DNA of 64,000 nucleotides from an uncultured Rhodospirillaceae bacterium (GCA_937887565.1 CALABS010000074.1:71022-135021), one strand, 5' to 3'; positions 1-8,464 are shown, counted from the first letter of the stretch. The notes: a model not told the origin generated them from the sequence alone. Translations and numbers: made by a program.

Positions 1-801
1 CTTCTCCTCCTCGGCGTAGAGCACATGGAGGATGACGCCGACCAGCAGCGAGTGGCTGGTCTTTTCCCAGTGGCTGCGCCGCTCCAGCGCCCCTTCCGGA
101 TCGACCAGGATGTCGGCGATGTTCTGGACGTCGCGGACCTCGTGGGGTCCTTTCCGCACCTCCAGCAGCGGGTTGTAGCGGGCCGAGCGCGGGTCGGTGG
201 GGTTGAACAGCAGGCAGTGGGAGAACTTCCGCCGCCAGCCGGCGGTCAGCTGCCAGTTCTCGCCCTTGATGTCGTGGATCACCGCCGAGCCGGTCCAGCT
301 GAGCAGCGTCGGGATGACCAGGCCGACGCCCTTGCCCGAACGGGTCGGCGCGAAGGCCATGACATGCTCGGGGCCATCATGGCGGAGGTACTGCCCGCCG
401 AGGCGGCCGAGGAACACGCCAGCCGGCTTGAACAGTCCGGCGGCTTCCACCTCGGCCTTGGTCGCCCAGCGCGACGAGCCGTAGGTGGTGACCAGCCGGG
501 TCTGGCGCGCCCGCCACAGCGAGCCGATCACCGCCACCAGGCTGCCGATCAGCCCGCCGGATGCGGCCAGCGTCCCGGCCTTCTCGAACACCCACGGGGC
601 ATAGGCGTCGAAGGCGTACCACCACTCGAACAGCCGCCACGGCAGGTAGACCGGCCAGCCGAACAGCTCGAACCACGGATCCCCCAGCCGGGCCTGATAC
701 CCCAGCATAGCCGCCGCCCATTGGGTGGCCGCCCACAGGGATCCGATGACGATGGCGAAGACGATTGCGATCTGGCCGATGAGGATCTTGGTTGGGGTCA
801 T
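1..801 (-). CDS. traG: TraG/VirD4-type conjugative coupling protein (3' end outside window)
   Basis: Inner-membrane ATPase that delivers the relaxase-DNA complex to the type IV secretion channel. The 267 visible codons begin at the ATG at 801 and run open through base 1, so the C-terminus lies outside the window. Two hydrophobic segments (about residues 5-30 and 60-90) precede a Walker A motif read as APTRSGKGVGL near residue 148, followed by a VIHDIKGENW stretch typical of TraG. It reads away from the toxin-antitoxin and mer cargo. Its membership of the same element as the relaxase at 4742-6721 is inferred from synteny of alphaproteobacterial ICEs. Confidence 0.9.
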   Translation of the reverse strand, partial: MTPTKILIGQIAIVFAIVIGSLWAATQWAAAMLGYQARLGDPWFELFGWPVYLPWRLFEWWYAFDAYAPWVFEKAGTLAASGGLIGSLVAVIGSLWRARQTRLVTTYGSSRWATKAEVEAAGLFKPAGVFLGRLGGQYLRHDGPEHVMAFAPTRSGKGVGLVIPTLLSWTGSAVIHDIKGENWQLTAGWRRKFSHCLLFNPTDPRSARYNPLLEVRKGPHEVRDVQNIADILVDPEGALERRSHWEKTSHSLLVGVILHVLYAEEEK

Positions 802-1018
802 GCCCGGCTCCCGGACGACCACGGCACCATGCCGCGGGACGGGATTCAGGGGATCACCGACGCCAGGAATCGAAAATCGCGTTTAGTTACGCTGGGTTAC
901 GCTCATCTCTGGCCGCCCCGAGGTGGGCGTATCGGGGGACGGTTGGGCGTAAACATGCCGTGCCTCGGCCTAGCGGCCACCCGAACCGCCTTGCGGGAAG
1001 GCTGCCCGGCCATTATAT

Positions 1019-1034
1019 TTCCGATGCATCGGAA
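1019..1034. promoter_or_regulatory. 16-bp perfect palindrome upstream of DUF433 antitoxin
   Basis: TTCCGATGCATCGGAA is a perfect palindrome 11 bases before the start at 1046, next to a TATATT hexamer at 1014-1019. Antitoxins commonly bind palindromes over their own promoter, so this is a plausible autoregulatory operator. The binding is inferred. Confidence 0.45.
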
Positions 1035-1045
1035 GATTTTTACGG

Positions 1046-1702
1046 ATGGGCGCCATGAATGCCGAACTGCTGACTCCCGCCGAAGCCGCCATCGTCGCCA
1101 GCGTCAGCGTGCGCGATGTCAACCGGGTCATCGACGAGAAGATCCTGCCCGAGGGGTTCTACACCGTGGCGGAGGGCCGCCGGGTGCGGCTGGCCGCCTG
1201 CCCGCTGGTCGGGTTCTACTTCCGCGCCGCCGGGGCGCTGACCGCCGAGGAGCGCCTGCGTCTGATCGGTCGCTTCTCAGAGCGCATGGTCGGCCCGATG
1301 GCGGAGCGGCCGCTTTCCGGCTGGCGGACCGCCGACTGGACCGTCAAGGACGGGTTTCTGACGGTCGATCTCAAGGACTTCGTCGCCGACGCCGACGACC
1401 GCGCCGCCCGGCTGGCGGCGGCGCAGGACATGGTGATGGAGGATCCCGCCATCCTCGGCGGCACGCCGGTCATCCGCGGCACCTGCATTCCAGTCTACGA
1501 CGTGGTCGCCTCGGTGGCGGCGGGCCTGCCGCGCGAGCGCATCCTCGCCGCCTATCCGGGGCTGGACGACACCATGGTGGACCTCGCCGTCCTCTACGCC
1601 GAAGCCAACCCGGTGCGCGGCCGCCCCCGCCGCTTCGCCGCCCTGCCGGCCGATGCCGTCGTCACCGCCGAGCGCACCGTCCCGAGGCGCCGCCGGGGAT
1701 GA
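1046..1702 (+). CDS. DUF433 antitoxin (VapB45-like)
   Basis: 218-residue protein. The C-terminal part (about residues 128-195) carries the DUF433 signature, including ILGGTPVIRGTCIPVYDVV and ILAAYPGL. The N-terminal half is a winged-helix-like segment (LTPAEAAIVASVSVRDVNR). DUF433 proteins pair with DUF5615 PIN-like toxins. Here the stop codon overlaps the toxin ATG at 1699 by four bases, but the toxin is truncated, leaving the antitoxin orphaned. An alternative start at 1055 is possible. Confidence 0.8.
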   Translation: MGAMNAELLTPAEAAIVASVSVRDVNRVIDEKILPEGFYTVAEGRRVRLAACPLVGFYFRAAGALTAEERLRLIGRFSERMVGPMAERPLSGWRTADWTVKDGFLTVDLKDFVADADDRAARLAAAQDMVMEDPAILGGTPVIRGTCIPVYDVVASVAAGLPRERILAAYPGLDDTMVDLAVLYAEANPVRGRPRRFAALPADAVVTAERTVPRRRRG

Positions 1703-1812
1703 AACTGCTCATCGACGAGTGCCTGAGCGAGGAACCCTGCCGAAGGCGGAGAAGCGCGGATGTGATGACGCGCGGTCCAGGACTCAGCCGGCGCAGCAGG
1801 ACAGTTTCTTGA
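1699..1812 (+). pseudogene. Truncated DUF5615 (Mut7-C/PIN-like) toxin
   Basis: The frame opens with MKLLIDECLSEE, the characteristic N-terminus of DUF5615 toxins with the first catalytic aspartate, and overlaps the antitoxin stop (ATGA). After about 12 residues the similarity ends and the frame becomes arginine-rich until a stop at 1812, inside the 3' end of merA. A full toxin would be about 110 residues. The break near 1735 probably marks where the mer module joined or replaced the toxin. No toxin activity is expected. Confidence 0.7.
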
Positions 1813-3223
1813 CATCCTTTCCGAATCCCAGGGCGGCGAGTTTGATGCCTTCCACCATGGTGAGGTACGGAAACAGGGTGTCGGCCAGATCGGCCACCGT
1901 CAGCCCGTGCCGCAGCGCGAGCACCGCCGTCTGGATGCTGTCGCCCGCCTCGGCGGCCATGATGTGAGCGCCAAGGAGTTTGCCGCTCCCACGCTCGGCG
2001 ACCAGCTTGATCAGCCCCCGCGTGTCACGGGCCGCCAGGGCGCGCGGCACGAGGTCGAGGCCCACCGTCACGGCCCGGGCGTCTATTCCCTGCCGCTGCG
2101 CCCCCTCCTCGGTGAGACCTACCGAGGCCACCTGCGGGTCTGTGAACGTCACATCCGGCATGGTAGACGCATCGTAGCGGCGGCTGTCGCCGGTCAAGGC
2201 ATTCTCGGCGGCAAGCTTGGCGCCGTAGGCGGCCATGTAGACGAACATATCCCGTCCAGTCACGTCGCCAGCGGCGTAGACGTCCGGTCTTGTCGTCCGC
2301 ATCCATTCATCGACCAGCACGCCGCCATTGGCGGCGAGTTGGACGCCCGCCTGTTCGAGGCCGAGGCCGCCGGTGTTGGGCTTCCTGCCGGTCGCCACCA
2401 GCAGCCGCTCGGCCGTCACGACAATCCGTTCGCTGATTTTGGCGCTGAGCGCGAGGGCGATGCCGCCGCCCTCCCTGGCAACCGATTGGTAGGACACGCC
2501 GCAGCGCACGTCGATGCCCTCGTCGCGGAACGTGGTCGCCAGCGCCTCGCTGATGGCGGGTTCGGCATGGGGCAGCAGGTGGGACCGGCAGACGATGGTC
2601 ACCTTGACGCCGAGGCGAGCGAACATCTGCCCGAGTTCGCAGCCGATCACCCCACCGCCGATGACCACCAGTGACGCCGGCAGGGTTTCCAGGCTGAGGG
2701 CTGCCGTGCTGTCGAGCCACGGCACGCCCTCGATGCCGTCGATGCGAGGCAGCGATGCCGACGCGCCGGTGGCGATGATGGTCTTTCCCGGCGTGTAAAG
2801 GGTGCCGTTGACCACCACGCCGTCGGCGGTCAGGCGCGCCGCCCCTTCGACATAGGTGGCGCCGGGATAGGCGGGCAGCAGGTCGGAATATTTGGCTTTG
2901 CGCAGGCTGGCCACCAGCTCGTCCTTCTGCGCCACCAAGGTGCGCCAGTCGTCAAGGCGGGCCTCCGCCCGGATGCCCGCGAAGCGGGACGCACTGCGGG
3001 CCTGATGGAAGGTTTCGGCGGCCCGGATCAGCGTCTTGGAGGGAACGCAGCCGACGTTGACGCAAGTGCCGCCGATGGTGCCGTGGCCCACGAGCAGAAC
3101 CCGAGCCCCAAGCTCGGAGGCCCGGATGGCGGCGGCGAAGCCCGCCGATCCCGCGCCGATGACGGCGAGATCGGGGGACTTCGTCTGTCCGCCTGTTCCG
3201 CAGCAATGGCTTTCCATGGTCAT
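1784..3223 (-). CDS. merA: Mercuric reductase
   Basis: Cytoplasmic FAD/NADPH enzyme reducing Hg(II) to volatile Hg(0). An N-terminal Rossmann motif (AVIGAGSAGFAAAIRA) is followed by the redox pair GTCVNVGCVPSK near residue 50-62, a second nucleotide-binding fold (VVIGGGVIGCELGQ) and the C-terminal CysCys near the end (LSCCAG) that hands Hg(II) to the active site. At about 479 residues it is the short form without an N-terminal HMA domain. The ATG at 3223 overlaps the merF stop (TGATG). An ATG at 3217 sits 8 bases after GAGAGG and is an equally good start. Last gene of the mer operon. Confidence 0.97.
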   Translation of the reverse strand: MTMESHCCGTGGQTKSPDLAVIGAGSAGFAAAIRASELGARVLLVGHGTIGGTCVNVGCVPSKTLIRAAETFHQARSASRFAGIRAEARLDDWRTLVAQKDELVASLRKAKYSDLLPAYPGATYVEGAARLTADGVVVNGTLYTPGKTIIATGASASLPRIDGIEGVPWLDSTAALSLETLPASLVVIGGGVIGCELGQMFARLGVKVTIVCRSHLLPHAEPAISEALATTFRDEGIDVRCGVSYQSVAREGGGIALALSAKISERIVVTAERLLVATGRKPNTGGLGLEQAGVQLAANGGVLVDEWMRTTRPDVYAAGDVTGRDMFVYMAAYGAKLAAENALTGDSRRYDASTMPDVTFTDPQVASVGLTEEGAQRQGIDARAVTVGLDLVPRALAARDTRGLIKLVAERGSGKLLGAHIMAAEAGDSIQTAVLALRHGLTVADLADTLFPYLTMVEGIKLAALGFGKDVKKLSCCAG

Positions 3224-3482
3224 CACCTCTCTCCCTTCTTGCCGGTTGGCATGATGCAGCAATTATTTCCACTGGCCGTTCCCGCACGTGAGCGCCGAGG
3301 CAGCCCGAAGACAACCAGCGCCAGAGACAGAGCCATCAGCGGCAGCAGGACGTAATCGGCCCCTGCCGCCCACGCGGCCAGCCCCAACGCGCCGAGGATC
3401 ACGCCAAGGATTGGCGTGGCACAGCAGATGGCGGTGACGCCGCGCCGATGATTTCTACGCGAACCAGGATTCGCTCGTTCAT
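3223..3482 (-). pseudogene. merF: merF-like mercury transporter with apparent 1-nt frameshift
   Basis: The merP stop overlaps an ATG at 3482 (ATGA), opening a MerF-like N-terminus (MNERILVRVEIIGA). The hallmark first helix with the CysCys pair (VTAICCATPILGVILG) and the second helix (DYVLLPLMALSLALVV) lie in another frame and run to the stop at 3223. Restoring one base near 3440-3446 would join them into an 86-residue protein of normal MerF length, which is why the 260-nt span is not a multiple of three. Either the gene is broken, the assembly has an error, or recoding occurs. The 0 frame stops after 27 codons. Confidence 0.75.
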
Positions 3483-3760
3483 TTGGCCGCGACCTTCGCT
3501 GGATATCCGGCCTTGGTCGTCGCTTCGGCCAGTGCGGCAGGCGTCGTCTTGGCGTCGTCGAATGATACGGTCGCGGTCTTGTCGGCGAACGACACCCGCG
3601 CGTCCTTAACACCCTCCACGCCCATCAGGACCTTCTTCACGATGGCCGGGCAGGCGGCGCAGTCCATGTTCTCCACCGCGAGGGTGACCGCCGTGTCGGC
3701 AGCGGTGGCGGTGCCGACGCCAAGCATGGCGAGCAAGGCGGCCATGAGTATCATTTTCAT
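3479..3760 (-). CDS. merP: Periplasmic mercury-binding protein
   Basis: 93 residues: a signal peptide (MKMILMAALLAMLGVGTATA) and one HMA domain with the metal-binding pair MDCAACP, in place of the usual MTCAACP. It scavenges Hg(II) in the periplasm and passes it to MerT. The start at 3760 is chosen because GAGG lies 8 bases upstream and the signal peptide begins there. Upstream in-frame codons are charged and unlike a signal. It sits 22 bases after merT and overlaps merF by four bases. Confidence 0.95.
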   Translation of the reverse strand: MKMILMAALLAMLGVGTATAADTAVTLAVENMDCAACPAIVKKVLMGVEGVKDARVSFADKTATVSFDDAKTTPAALAEATTKAGYPAKVAAK

Positions 3761-3782
3761 CTTTCGATCCTCACTTTTCGGC

Positions 3783-4151
3783 TTATGACCCCAGCAGGAG
3801 CGGGGCGGCATAGGGAAAGGCCACCGCGGCGATGATCAGCGCGACCGCCAGCCACAGTCCGGCCTTAACGATCCGGTGCGGCAACGGGCGCTCGCAGTTG
3901 CCATCGGCGCAGGAAGGCTGCCGGTGGACGCGCCGGAAGCCGAGAGCGAGGACGACGGCGGTGATGGCGAGAAACAGGGGCTGGTAAGGGGCGAGCGCCG
4001 TCAGGTTCCCCACCCAGGAGCCGCCGATCCCCAGCACGAACAGCAGCAGCGGCAGCAGGCAGCAGGAGGACGTGGCCAACGCCCCGGCGATGCCGCCCAG
4101 GGCGAGCCAGCCCAGCCGTCTCGATTCGGTCGCGGGTTGGTCGGTCATCAT
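3783..4151 (-). CDS. merT: Mercuric ion transporter
   Basis: 122-residue inner-membrane protein with three hydrophobic helices. Helix 1 carries the CysCys pair (TSSCCLLPLLLFVLG) that takes Hg(II) from MerP. A second cysteine pair (SCADGNC) lies in the cytoplasmic loop before helix 3. First gene of the operon that runs leftward from the divergent mer promoter. GAAAGG lies 8 bases before the ATG at 4151; the adjacent in-frame ATG at 4148 is possible. Confidence 0.95.
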   Translation of the reverse strand: MMTDQPATESRRLGWLALGGIAGALATSSCCLLPLLLFVLGIGGSWVGNLTALAPYQPLFLAITAVVLALGFRRVHRQPSCADGNCERPLPHRIVKAGLWLAVALIIAAVAFPYAAPLLLGS

Positions 4152-4181
4152 CGCGCATGCCTTTCGCGGTGGAATGGGAGT

Positions 4182-4212
4182 ATCCTCGAATCTGTAGCGA
4201 CTACAGGATCAA
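4182..4212 (-). promoter_or_regulatory. merT promoter with MerR operator
   Basis: Reading leftward there is a -35 TTGATC (4207-4212), a 19-base spacer centred on the dyad CTGTAG-N3-CTACAG (4192-4206), and a -10 region around 4182-4187. Long-spacer promoters with a central dyad are the established MerR-type arrangement, where MerR unwinds the DNA on Hg(II) binding. It lies between the divergent merT and merR. Confidence 0.85.
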
Positions 4213-4224
4213 GGGGTATTTTTC

Positions 4225-4647
4225 ATGGCGGCGGGCACAAAACAGGGCAGCAGGGCGCAGACCATCGGGGCGCTCTCCCGCCAAAGCGGCTGCAACATCG
4301 AAACGATCCGCTACTACGAGCGGATCGGCCTGATGGCAAATCCGCTGCGCACGGCCAGCGGCAGGCGGCTCTACGGCCAGGGGGAACTACGGCGCCTCCG
4401 GTTCATTCGGCGCTGCCGCGAGTTGGGCTTCAGCGTCGATGAAATTCGCGGCCTGCTGGCGATGGTGGACGGCGGGCAGATGACCTGCGGCGAGGTCCTT
4501 ACAAAGGCGACGGCGCATCTGGAGGACATCCGCCGCAAGATCGCCGACCTGGAAAGGATGGCGGGAACCCTGGAGGCGATGATGGCGCAGTGCCACGGCG
4601 GCGCAGTGCCACGGTGCCCGATCATCGATGAGTTGGCTGGCGGTTGA
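4225..4647 (+). CDS. merR: Mercury-responsive MerR regulator
   Basis: 140 residues. An N-terminal winged helix-turn-helix (TIGALSRQSG to IRYYERIGLM), a dimerisation helix, and three cysteines at 88, 123 and 131 that match the Hg(II) ligand triad of MerR. The last two are spaced CHGGAVPRC, one residue shorter than in the Tn21 protein. It represses, and on Hg(II) activates, the divergent merT promoter whose operator lies 13 bases before this start. Confidence 0.95.
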   Translation: MAAGTKQGSRAQTIGALSRQSGCNIETIRYYERIGLMANPLRTASGRRLYGQGELRRLRFIRRCRELGFSVDEIRGLLAMVDGGQMTCGEVLTKATAHLEDIRRKIADLERMAGTLEAMMAQCHGGAVPRCPIIDELAGG

Positions 4648-4741
4648 ATGGCATCAGAGCAGCCGTCCTCCAATCGGCCTTCATGTTAACGGTGGGCAGA
4701 CTGGGTTTGCGCCGGGGCAAACGCTCATCCGCGCGGACATC

Positions 4742-6721
4742 TCACGAAATCGACGGCCCACGCTGCCGCCCCAGCGTCCAGGAAATCGAGTCTCCCCGCA
4801 CGATCCCCACCACCGGCTTGCCGAGATGGCGCTCCAGCACCGGCCGCCAAGGCACCAGGGTGAATTCCCGGCTTTTCTCGATGACCGCGAATTTGCCGCT
4901 GATCAGGTCGAGACGGCGGCGGACGGTGCCCTCGATGCGGCCCTGGTCCGGGGCCTCGGCATAGGGCAGGCCCAGCTCGGCCGAGAGCTGGCCGGCGACA
5001 CGGGCGAGTTCGCGGCGGCGCAGCACGGCAAGCAGGTTGCGGCGAAAGATGATCTGGTCCTGGCATTCCTCGGCCAGGCCCTGATCGATCAGCCATTGGC
5101 GGCGCTGAGCCAGCGCCGATTTCACCTCGCGGCCGAAGCCGGCATCGCGGACGGACGACGGACCTTCAGCGACCAGCTCGCGATCGAGCCAGGTGGCGGC
5201 GTCGGTGCCGGCTAGGCGGTCGAGCGGCAGCGGCGACAGCACGTGCACGGTCACCGGCGCCGCGCGGGCCTGCGTCCGCTCGTAGGCCGCTGCCCGCTCC
5301 AGGTGGTCGGGGGCGATGATCCAGGTGCCATCGGGCTGGCGCTCGACGCTGCCGGCAAGCCGGCGCATGGCTTCGAGGCGGCGCACGTGGGTCTCGGCGA
5401 AGGCGGCGGTGGCGGTGGGATCGTGACGGAGGTGGATGTCGACGCTGTAGCGCCCGCCGTGGGCGGCGGCGACCTCGGCGATGGTGCGGTCCGCCGCCCT
5501 GGGCCCGGCGCGCTTGGGATCGAGCGCGACGATGCTGCCTTCCGGGATCGGCTCGATGGCCTCGCCCCTGCCGATGCCGACGTAATGGGCCCGTCCGTCG
5601 ATGCCGTCGACGATCAGGTAATGGCGGTCGTTGATCTCGTCGGCCAGCCCGCGCTCGATCACCCGCCCGACCAATCGGCCGGCCTTCGGGTCTCCGGGGT
5701 CGTAGATGGCGAGGTCGGTGCCGGCGCGCGCCAATTGGGCCGCGGACAAAGCCCGGTGCATGGCCTTGATGATGTCGCCGCGCTCGCCGAGCCCGCGCAA
5801 GGTCGGCTCCAGCTCCGGTGAGAAGTGCCACCGCCCCGGCTCGATCTCCTCGGCGAGGCCGAGGCGGTGCAGCTTCTGCAGCCGGCCGGCGCGCAAGGAT
5901 TGGTGGAAGGGGTCGCCGCCGGCGCCCGGGCCGACCATTCCCTGCCCGTCCACCTCGCGCAGCAGCGCGCGGTCGAGGCTGGTGAAGCGCTCCTGCTCCA
6001 CCTCCCGACGCAGGCGGTCCTCGATTTCGCGGTCGGTGCGGGGACCGAGGTCGAGGGAGACGATCTCGGCAGCGCGCTCGCGCATGCCGACGGCGAGGTA
6101 GTCCCGCGCGATGACCAGGTCGTGGCCGGTCTCGTCCCTACCGCGCAGCACCACATGGGTGTGGGGATGGCCGGTGTTGTAGTGATCGACCGCCACCCAG
6201 TCGAGCTTCGTCCCCAAATCCTGCTCCATCCGCGCCATCAGCCGGCGGGTCAGCGGCTTGAGGTCGGCATATTCGGCGCCGTCCTCGGGCGAGACGATGA
6301 AACGGAACTGGTGGCGGTCACCATCGGCGCGGTCCAGAAACGCCTTGCCGTCGGCGCGGTCGTGGCCGGCGTCGTAGAGTTGTCCCGGCGCGCCGTCGCG
6401 GGTGACGCCGTCGCGCTGAATGTAGCGCAGGTGCAACTGCGCCGCTTTCATCCCCGTTCCCTTCAGCTTGACGATGCGGGTCTTGATGACCACCCGGCGC
6501 GAGCGGAAGGCGCCGTAACGGTCGCGCGCCGCCAGCACGCGGCCGACGCCGCTGCCGCGCCCGATGCGGCTGCCGGAGAAGCGCTTCGCCGTTCCCGGGC
6601 GTTTCCAGCCGCCGGCGCGGCTGACGGCGGTCAGCACCCGGCTGACGTAGCGTTTCGCCGCGCGATTGCCGAGCGTGCGGATCCTGCCCAGACGCGGCCT
6701 GAAATCGTCGTCGATCGCCAT
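4742..6721 (-). CDS. rlxS: VirD2-type relaxase with DUF3363
   Basis: 659 residues. The N-terminal third is a VirD2/MobA-like nuclease with an LHLRYIQRDGV segment near residue 97 and the metal-binding histidine motif HYNTGHPHTHVVLRG at about 180-194. The rest matches the DUF3363 region found in relaxases of alphaproteobacterial ICEs. It nicks oriT and pilots the strand through TraG. GAGGAA lies about six bases upstream of the start at 6721. The basic N-terminal leader of about 80 residues is usual for this group. The symbol follows ICE usage and is tentative. Confidence 0.9.
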   Translation of the reverse strand: MAIDDDFRPRLGRIRTLGNRAAKRYVSRVLTAVSRAGGWKRPGTAKRFSGSRIGRGSGVGRVLAARDRYGAFRSRRVVIKTRIVKLKGTGMKAAQLHLRYIQRDGVTRDGAPGQLYDAGHDRADGKAFLDRADGDRHQFRFIVSPEDGAEYADLKPLTRRLMARMEQDLGTKLDWVAVDHYNTGHPHTHVVLRGRDETGHDLVIARDYLAVGMRERAAEIVSLDLGPRTDREIEDRLRREVEQERFTSLDRALLREVDGQGMVGPGAGGDPFHQSLRAGRLQKLHRLGLAEEIEPGRWHFSPELEPTLRGLGERGDIIKAMHRALSAAQLARAGTDLAIYDPGDPKAGRLVGRVIERGLADEINDRHYLIVDGIDGRAHYVGIGRGEAIEPIPEGSIVALDPKRAGPRAADRTIAEVAAAHGGRYSVDIHLRHDPTATAAFAETHVRRLEAMRRLAGSVERQPDGTWIIAPDHLERAAAYERTQARAAPVTVHVLSPLPLDRLAGTDAATWLDRELVAEGPSSVRDAGFGREVKSALAQRRQWLIDQGLAEECQDQIIFRRNLLAVLRRRELARVAGQLSAELGLPYAEAPDQGRIEGTVRRRLDLISGKFAVIEKSREFTLVPWRPVLERHLGKPVVGIVRGDSISWTLGRQRGPSIS

Positions 6722-6755
6722 GGTGGTTTCCTCGCCGAAAATGGCCGTGTCACAC

Positions 6756-6860
6756 AGATGGCGCCAGGAAGAGGGCGCATGGCGCCAGGCTAACTCGATG
6801 TGCAGACAGGAGAATCGGCGCTGACGGCGCCAGAGCTTTATCTTGCCCTGCCTCCTTTCC
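6756..6860. other. Candidate origin of transfer
   Basis: The 177-base gap upstream of the relaxase contains GGCGCCAG three times (about 6760, 6781 and 6825), a local GGGCGC inverted partner, and a TTTATCTTGCCCTG stretch near 6837-6850 that loosely resembles IncP-type nick regions. Origins of transfer usually lie beside the relaxase gene. No nick site can be proved from sequence. Confidence 0.35.
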
Positions 6861-6898
6861 CTTTCCGGTGCCGCTCCATTGCCCCGTCCGTCCTACGC

Positions 6899-7558
6899 TC
6901 ATCTACGCTCTCCTTCACCGGCGACCTGGTCGGCATGGGCACGGACAATGATGAAAACCGTGCGTTCGCCAGTTGATTTCCGAGGAAGAATGGCAGCGTC
7001 CGACTTGGCCGGAGATGCCGCGGTGAGACCCACGAACAGCGTCCGCCATGGTGGCGAAATTGTCTCGCCAATAGGCATTTGCGGGCGTCCGGATGCCTGC
7101 GCGGCCAGGGCCAGCAGGTAGAATTCCGTCTCCGCCGGCAGTTTTCGGCCGTCCCGCAAAAGGGCCTCCACCCGCTCCGGACCGGCATGGTAGGCGGCGA
7201 ATCCACCCGGGCAGCCGAAGCGGTCCACCATGGCGCGCAAATAGGCGGCGCCGGCACGGATGTTGTCGCGCGGCACCGCCGGATCGGGGCCGAGACCATG
7301 GCGCAGCCGCATCTCGGCATAGGTCGCCGGCATCACCTGCATCAGCCCGATGGCCCCGGCCGGCGAGGTGATCGGCCGGCCATCGACCATCGCCCGGCCG
7401 CCGCTTTCCGCTCGCATGACGGCGCCGATCCAGGCGTCGGGAAGACTAAAATCCCGCGCCGCCTCGGTGATCATCGGCCGCCAGGGTGCGAGCGGATCGG
7501 GTGTCGGAAGTTCCCCGGTCGGGAGCGCGCAGAGGGCGGCGAGCGTCACCAGGTCCAT
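6899..7558 (-). CDS. Lytic transglycosylase of the conjugation system (VirB1/TrbN-like)
   Basis: 219 residues. A short hydrophobic leader (MDLVTLAALCALPTG) is followed by an SLT domain with the catalytic glutamate in RAESGG and the conserved GAIGLMQVMPATY and NIRAGAAYL motifs. It opens peptidoglycan locally for assembly of the mating channel. The start at 7558 overlaps the upstream peptidase gene by 13 bases, indicating one operon; earlier in-frame codons are arginine-rich and unlikely. Confidence 0.88.
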   Translation of the reverse strand: MDLVTLAALCALPTGELPTPDPLAPWRPMITEAARDFSLPDAWIGAVMRAESGGRAMVDGRPITSPAGAIGLMQVMPATYAEMRLRHGLGPDPAVPRDNIRAGAAYLRAMVDRFGCPGGFAAYHAGPERVEALLRDGRKLPAETEFYLLALAAQASGRPQMPIGETISPPWRTLFVGLTAASPAKSDAAILPRKSTGERTVFIIVRAHADQVAGEGERR

Positions 7559-8106
7559 AGCGCGACGAGCCTCCCGATGACGGCGTCGGCGGGAACCGCG
7601 CCGAAATAGCGGCCGTCGAAGGAGCCGGAAACGCCCTCCATCAGCAGGAAGACCTCGCCCGTACCGAGGCGTCGGCACCCCTGCCAAGCCGGCAGCGTTC
7701 GGGCCCAGGCATCGGCAGCGAGACGCACGGCGGCGACATGGCCGTTGATGGTGACGGCGGCGCCGAGACCGCAGATCTCGTCGCCGGCCTGAGCGGCAAT
7801 GCGCTTGATGAGCGGTACGCCGGCCGGCAGATAGCTGCGCTCGGCGGCGAGGTGCGCGGCCTCGGCCGGAGGCCGGGCCAGCACCAGGTCGCCGGGCCGG
7901 ACCGGTCCGCTCACTCTATAATAGAGCCCGAGCGGCGCGCTGGCGGTGGCGTTCCACACCAGGCGGGGCGCCGGATCGGCCAGCGCAGCGAAGCCGATCA
8001 GAGTGAGCCCGGCGAGGCCAAGGGCGAGCGTCACGCCCGGGTGCTTGCGCCCGCGCCGGCGCCGCGGCGGCGTCAGCACGCCGCTGGCGGAGAGGCGCTC
8101 ACGCAT
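7546..8106 (-). CDS. traF: TraF-like S26 signal peptidase
   Basis: 186 residues. After a basic N-terminus, one membrane helix (ALGLAGLTLIGFAALA) precedes the S26 catalytic serine segment (NATASAPLGLYYR) and the lysine segment (PLIKRIAAQAGD), with a C-terminal GSFDGRYFG box. TraF peptidases mature conjugative pilin and other exported proteins. The start at 8106 overlaps the HTH gene by eight bases; the downstream transglycosylase overlaps its 3' end. Confidence 0.88.
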   Translation of the reverse strand: MRERLSASGVLTPPRRRRGRKHPGVTLALGLAGLTLIGFAALADPAPRLVWNATASAPLGLYYRVSGPVRPGDLVLARPPAEAAHLAAERSYLPAGVPLIKRIAAQAGDEICGLGAAVTINGHVAAVRLAADAWARTLPAWQGCRRLGTGEVFLLMEGVSGSFDGRYFGAVPADAVIGRLVALWTW

Positions 8107-8326
8107 CGGAGGTCGACCGCTTGGCACGCCCGGTCGACCAGGCGTCGAGGTCGTCGATGTGGTAGCGCACGTAACGGCCGTGCTTGCGATATTTCGGCCC
8201 GCCGCCGACCGTGCGCATCTTCTCCAGCGTCCGGCGCGACAGGCCGACATAGAAGGCGGCCTGGGCGGTGGAGAGGAACGGGCTGCCCTTTCGGGCATTG
8301 GCCGCCCGGGTGTTTTCGTCGTCCAT
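8099..8326 (-). CDS. Helix-turn-helix (excisionase/AlpA-like) DNA-binding protein
   Basis: 75 residues, nearly all one HTH_17-type domain (FLSTAQAAFYVGLSRRTLEK then YRKHGRYVRYHIDDLDAW). Such proteins serve as excisionases or small regulators in integrative elements. Here it leads the traF-transglycosylase operon. GGAGGGA precedes the ATG at 8326 by a few bases. Whether it acts as the recombination directionality factor cannot be told from sequence. Confidence 0.8.
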   Translation of the reverse strand: MDDENTRAANARKGSPFLSTAQAAFYVGLSRRTLEKMRTVGGGPKYRKHGRYVRYHIDDLDAWSTGRAKRSTSDA

Positions 8327-8464
8327 GGACTCCCTCCGTCGCTGATGGACCAAGGGCGGCGCGAATGCCGCCAATGGGGCGAGGATGGGCGACGGAGGGG
8401 GCGCCCGGGGACGGGCGAAAACTCGCATCCGAGTTTTCGCCCCCTCTCCCTGGCCGGCGGGCGA

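Noticed and set aside
25..1812. 595-codon open frame on the + strand across traG and the antitoxin
   Set aside because: It is the antisense shadow of traG for most of its length and low in recognisable structure. Only its last 37 codons, the DUF5615 stump, are kept.
4648..4741. Possible transposon end between merR and the relaxase
   Set aside because: No Tn21- or Tn501-like inverted repeat or resolution site could be matched to the other side of the mer module.
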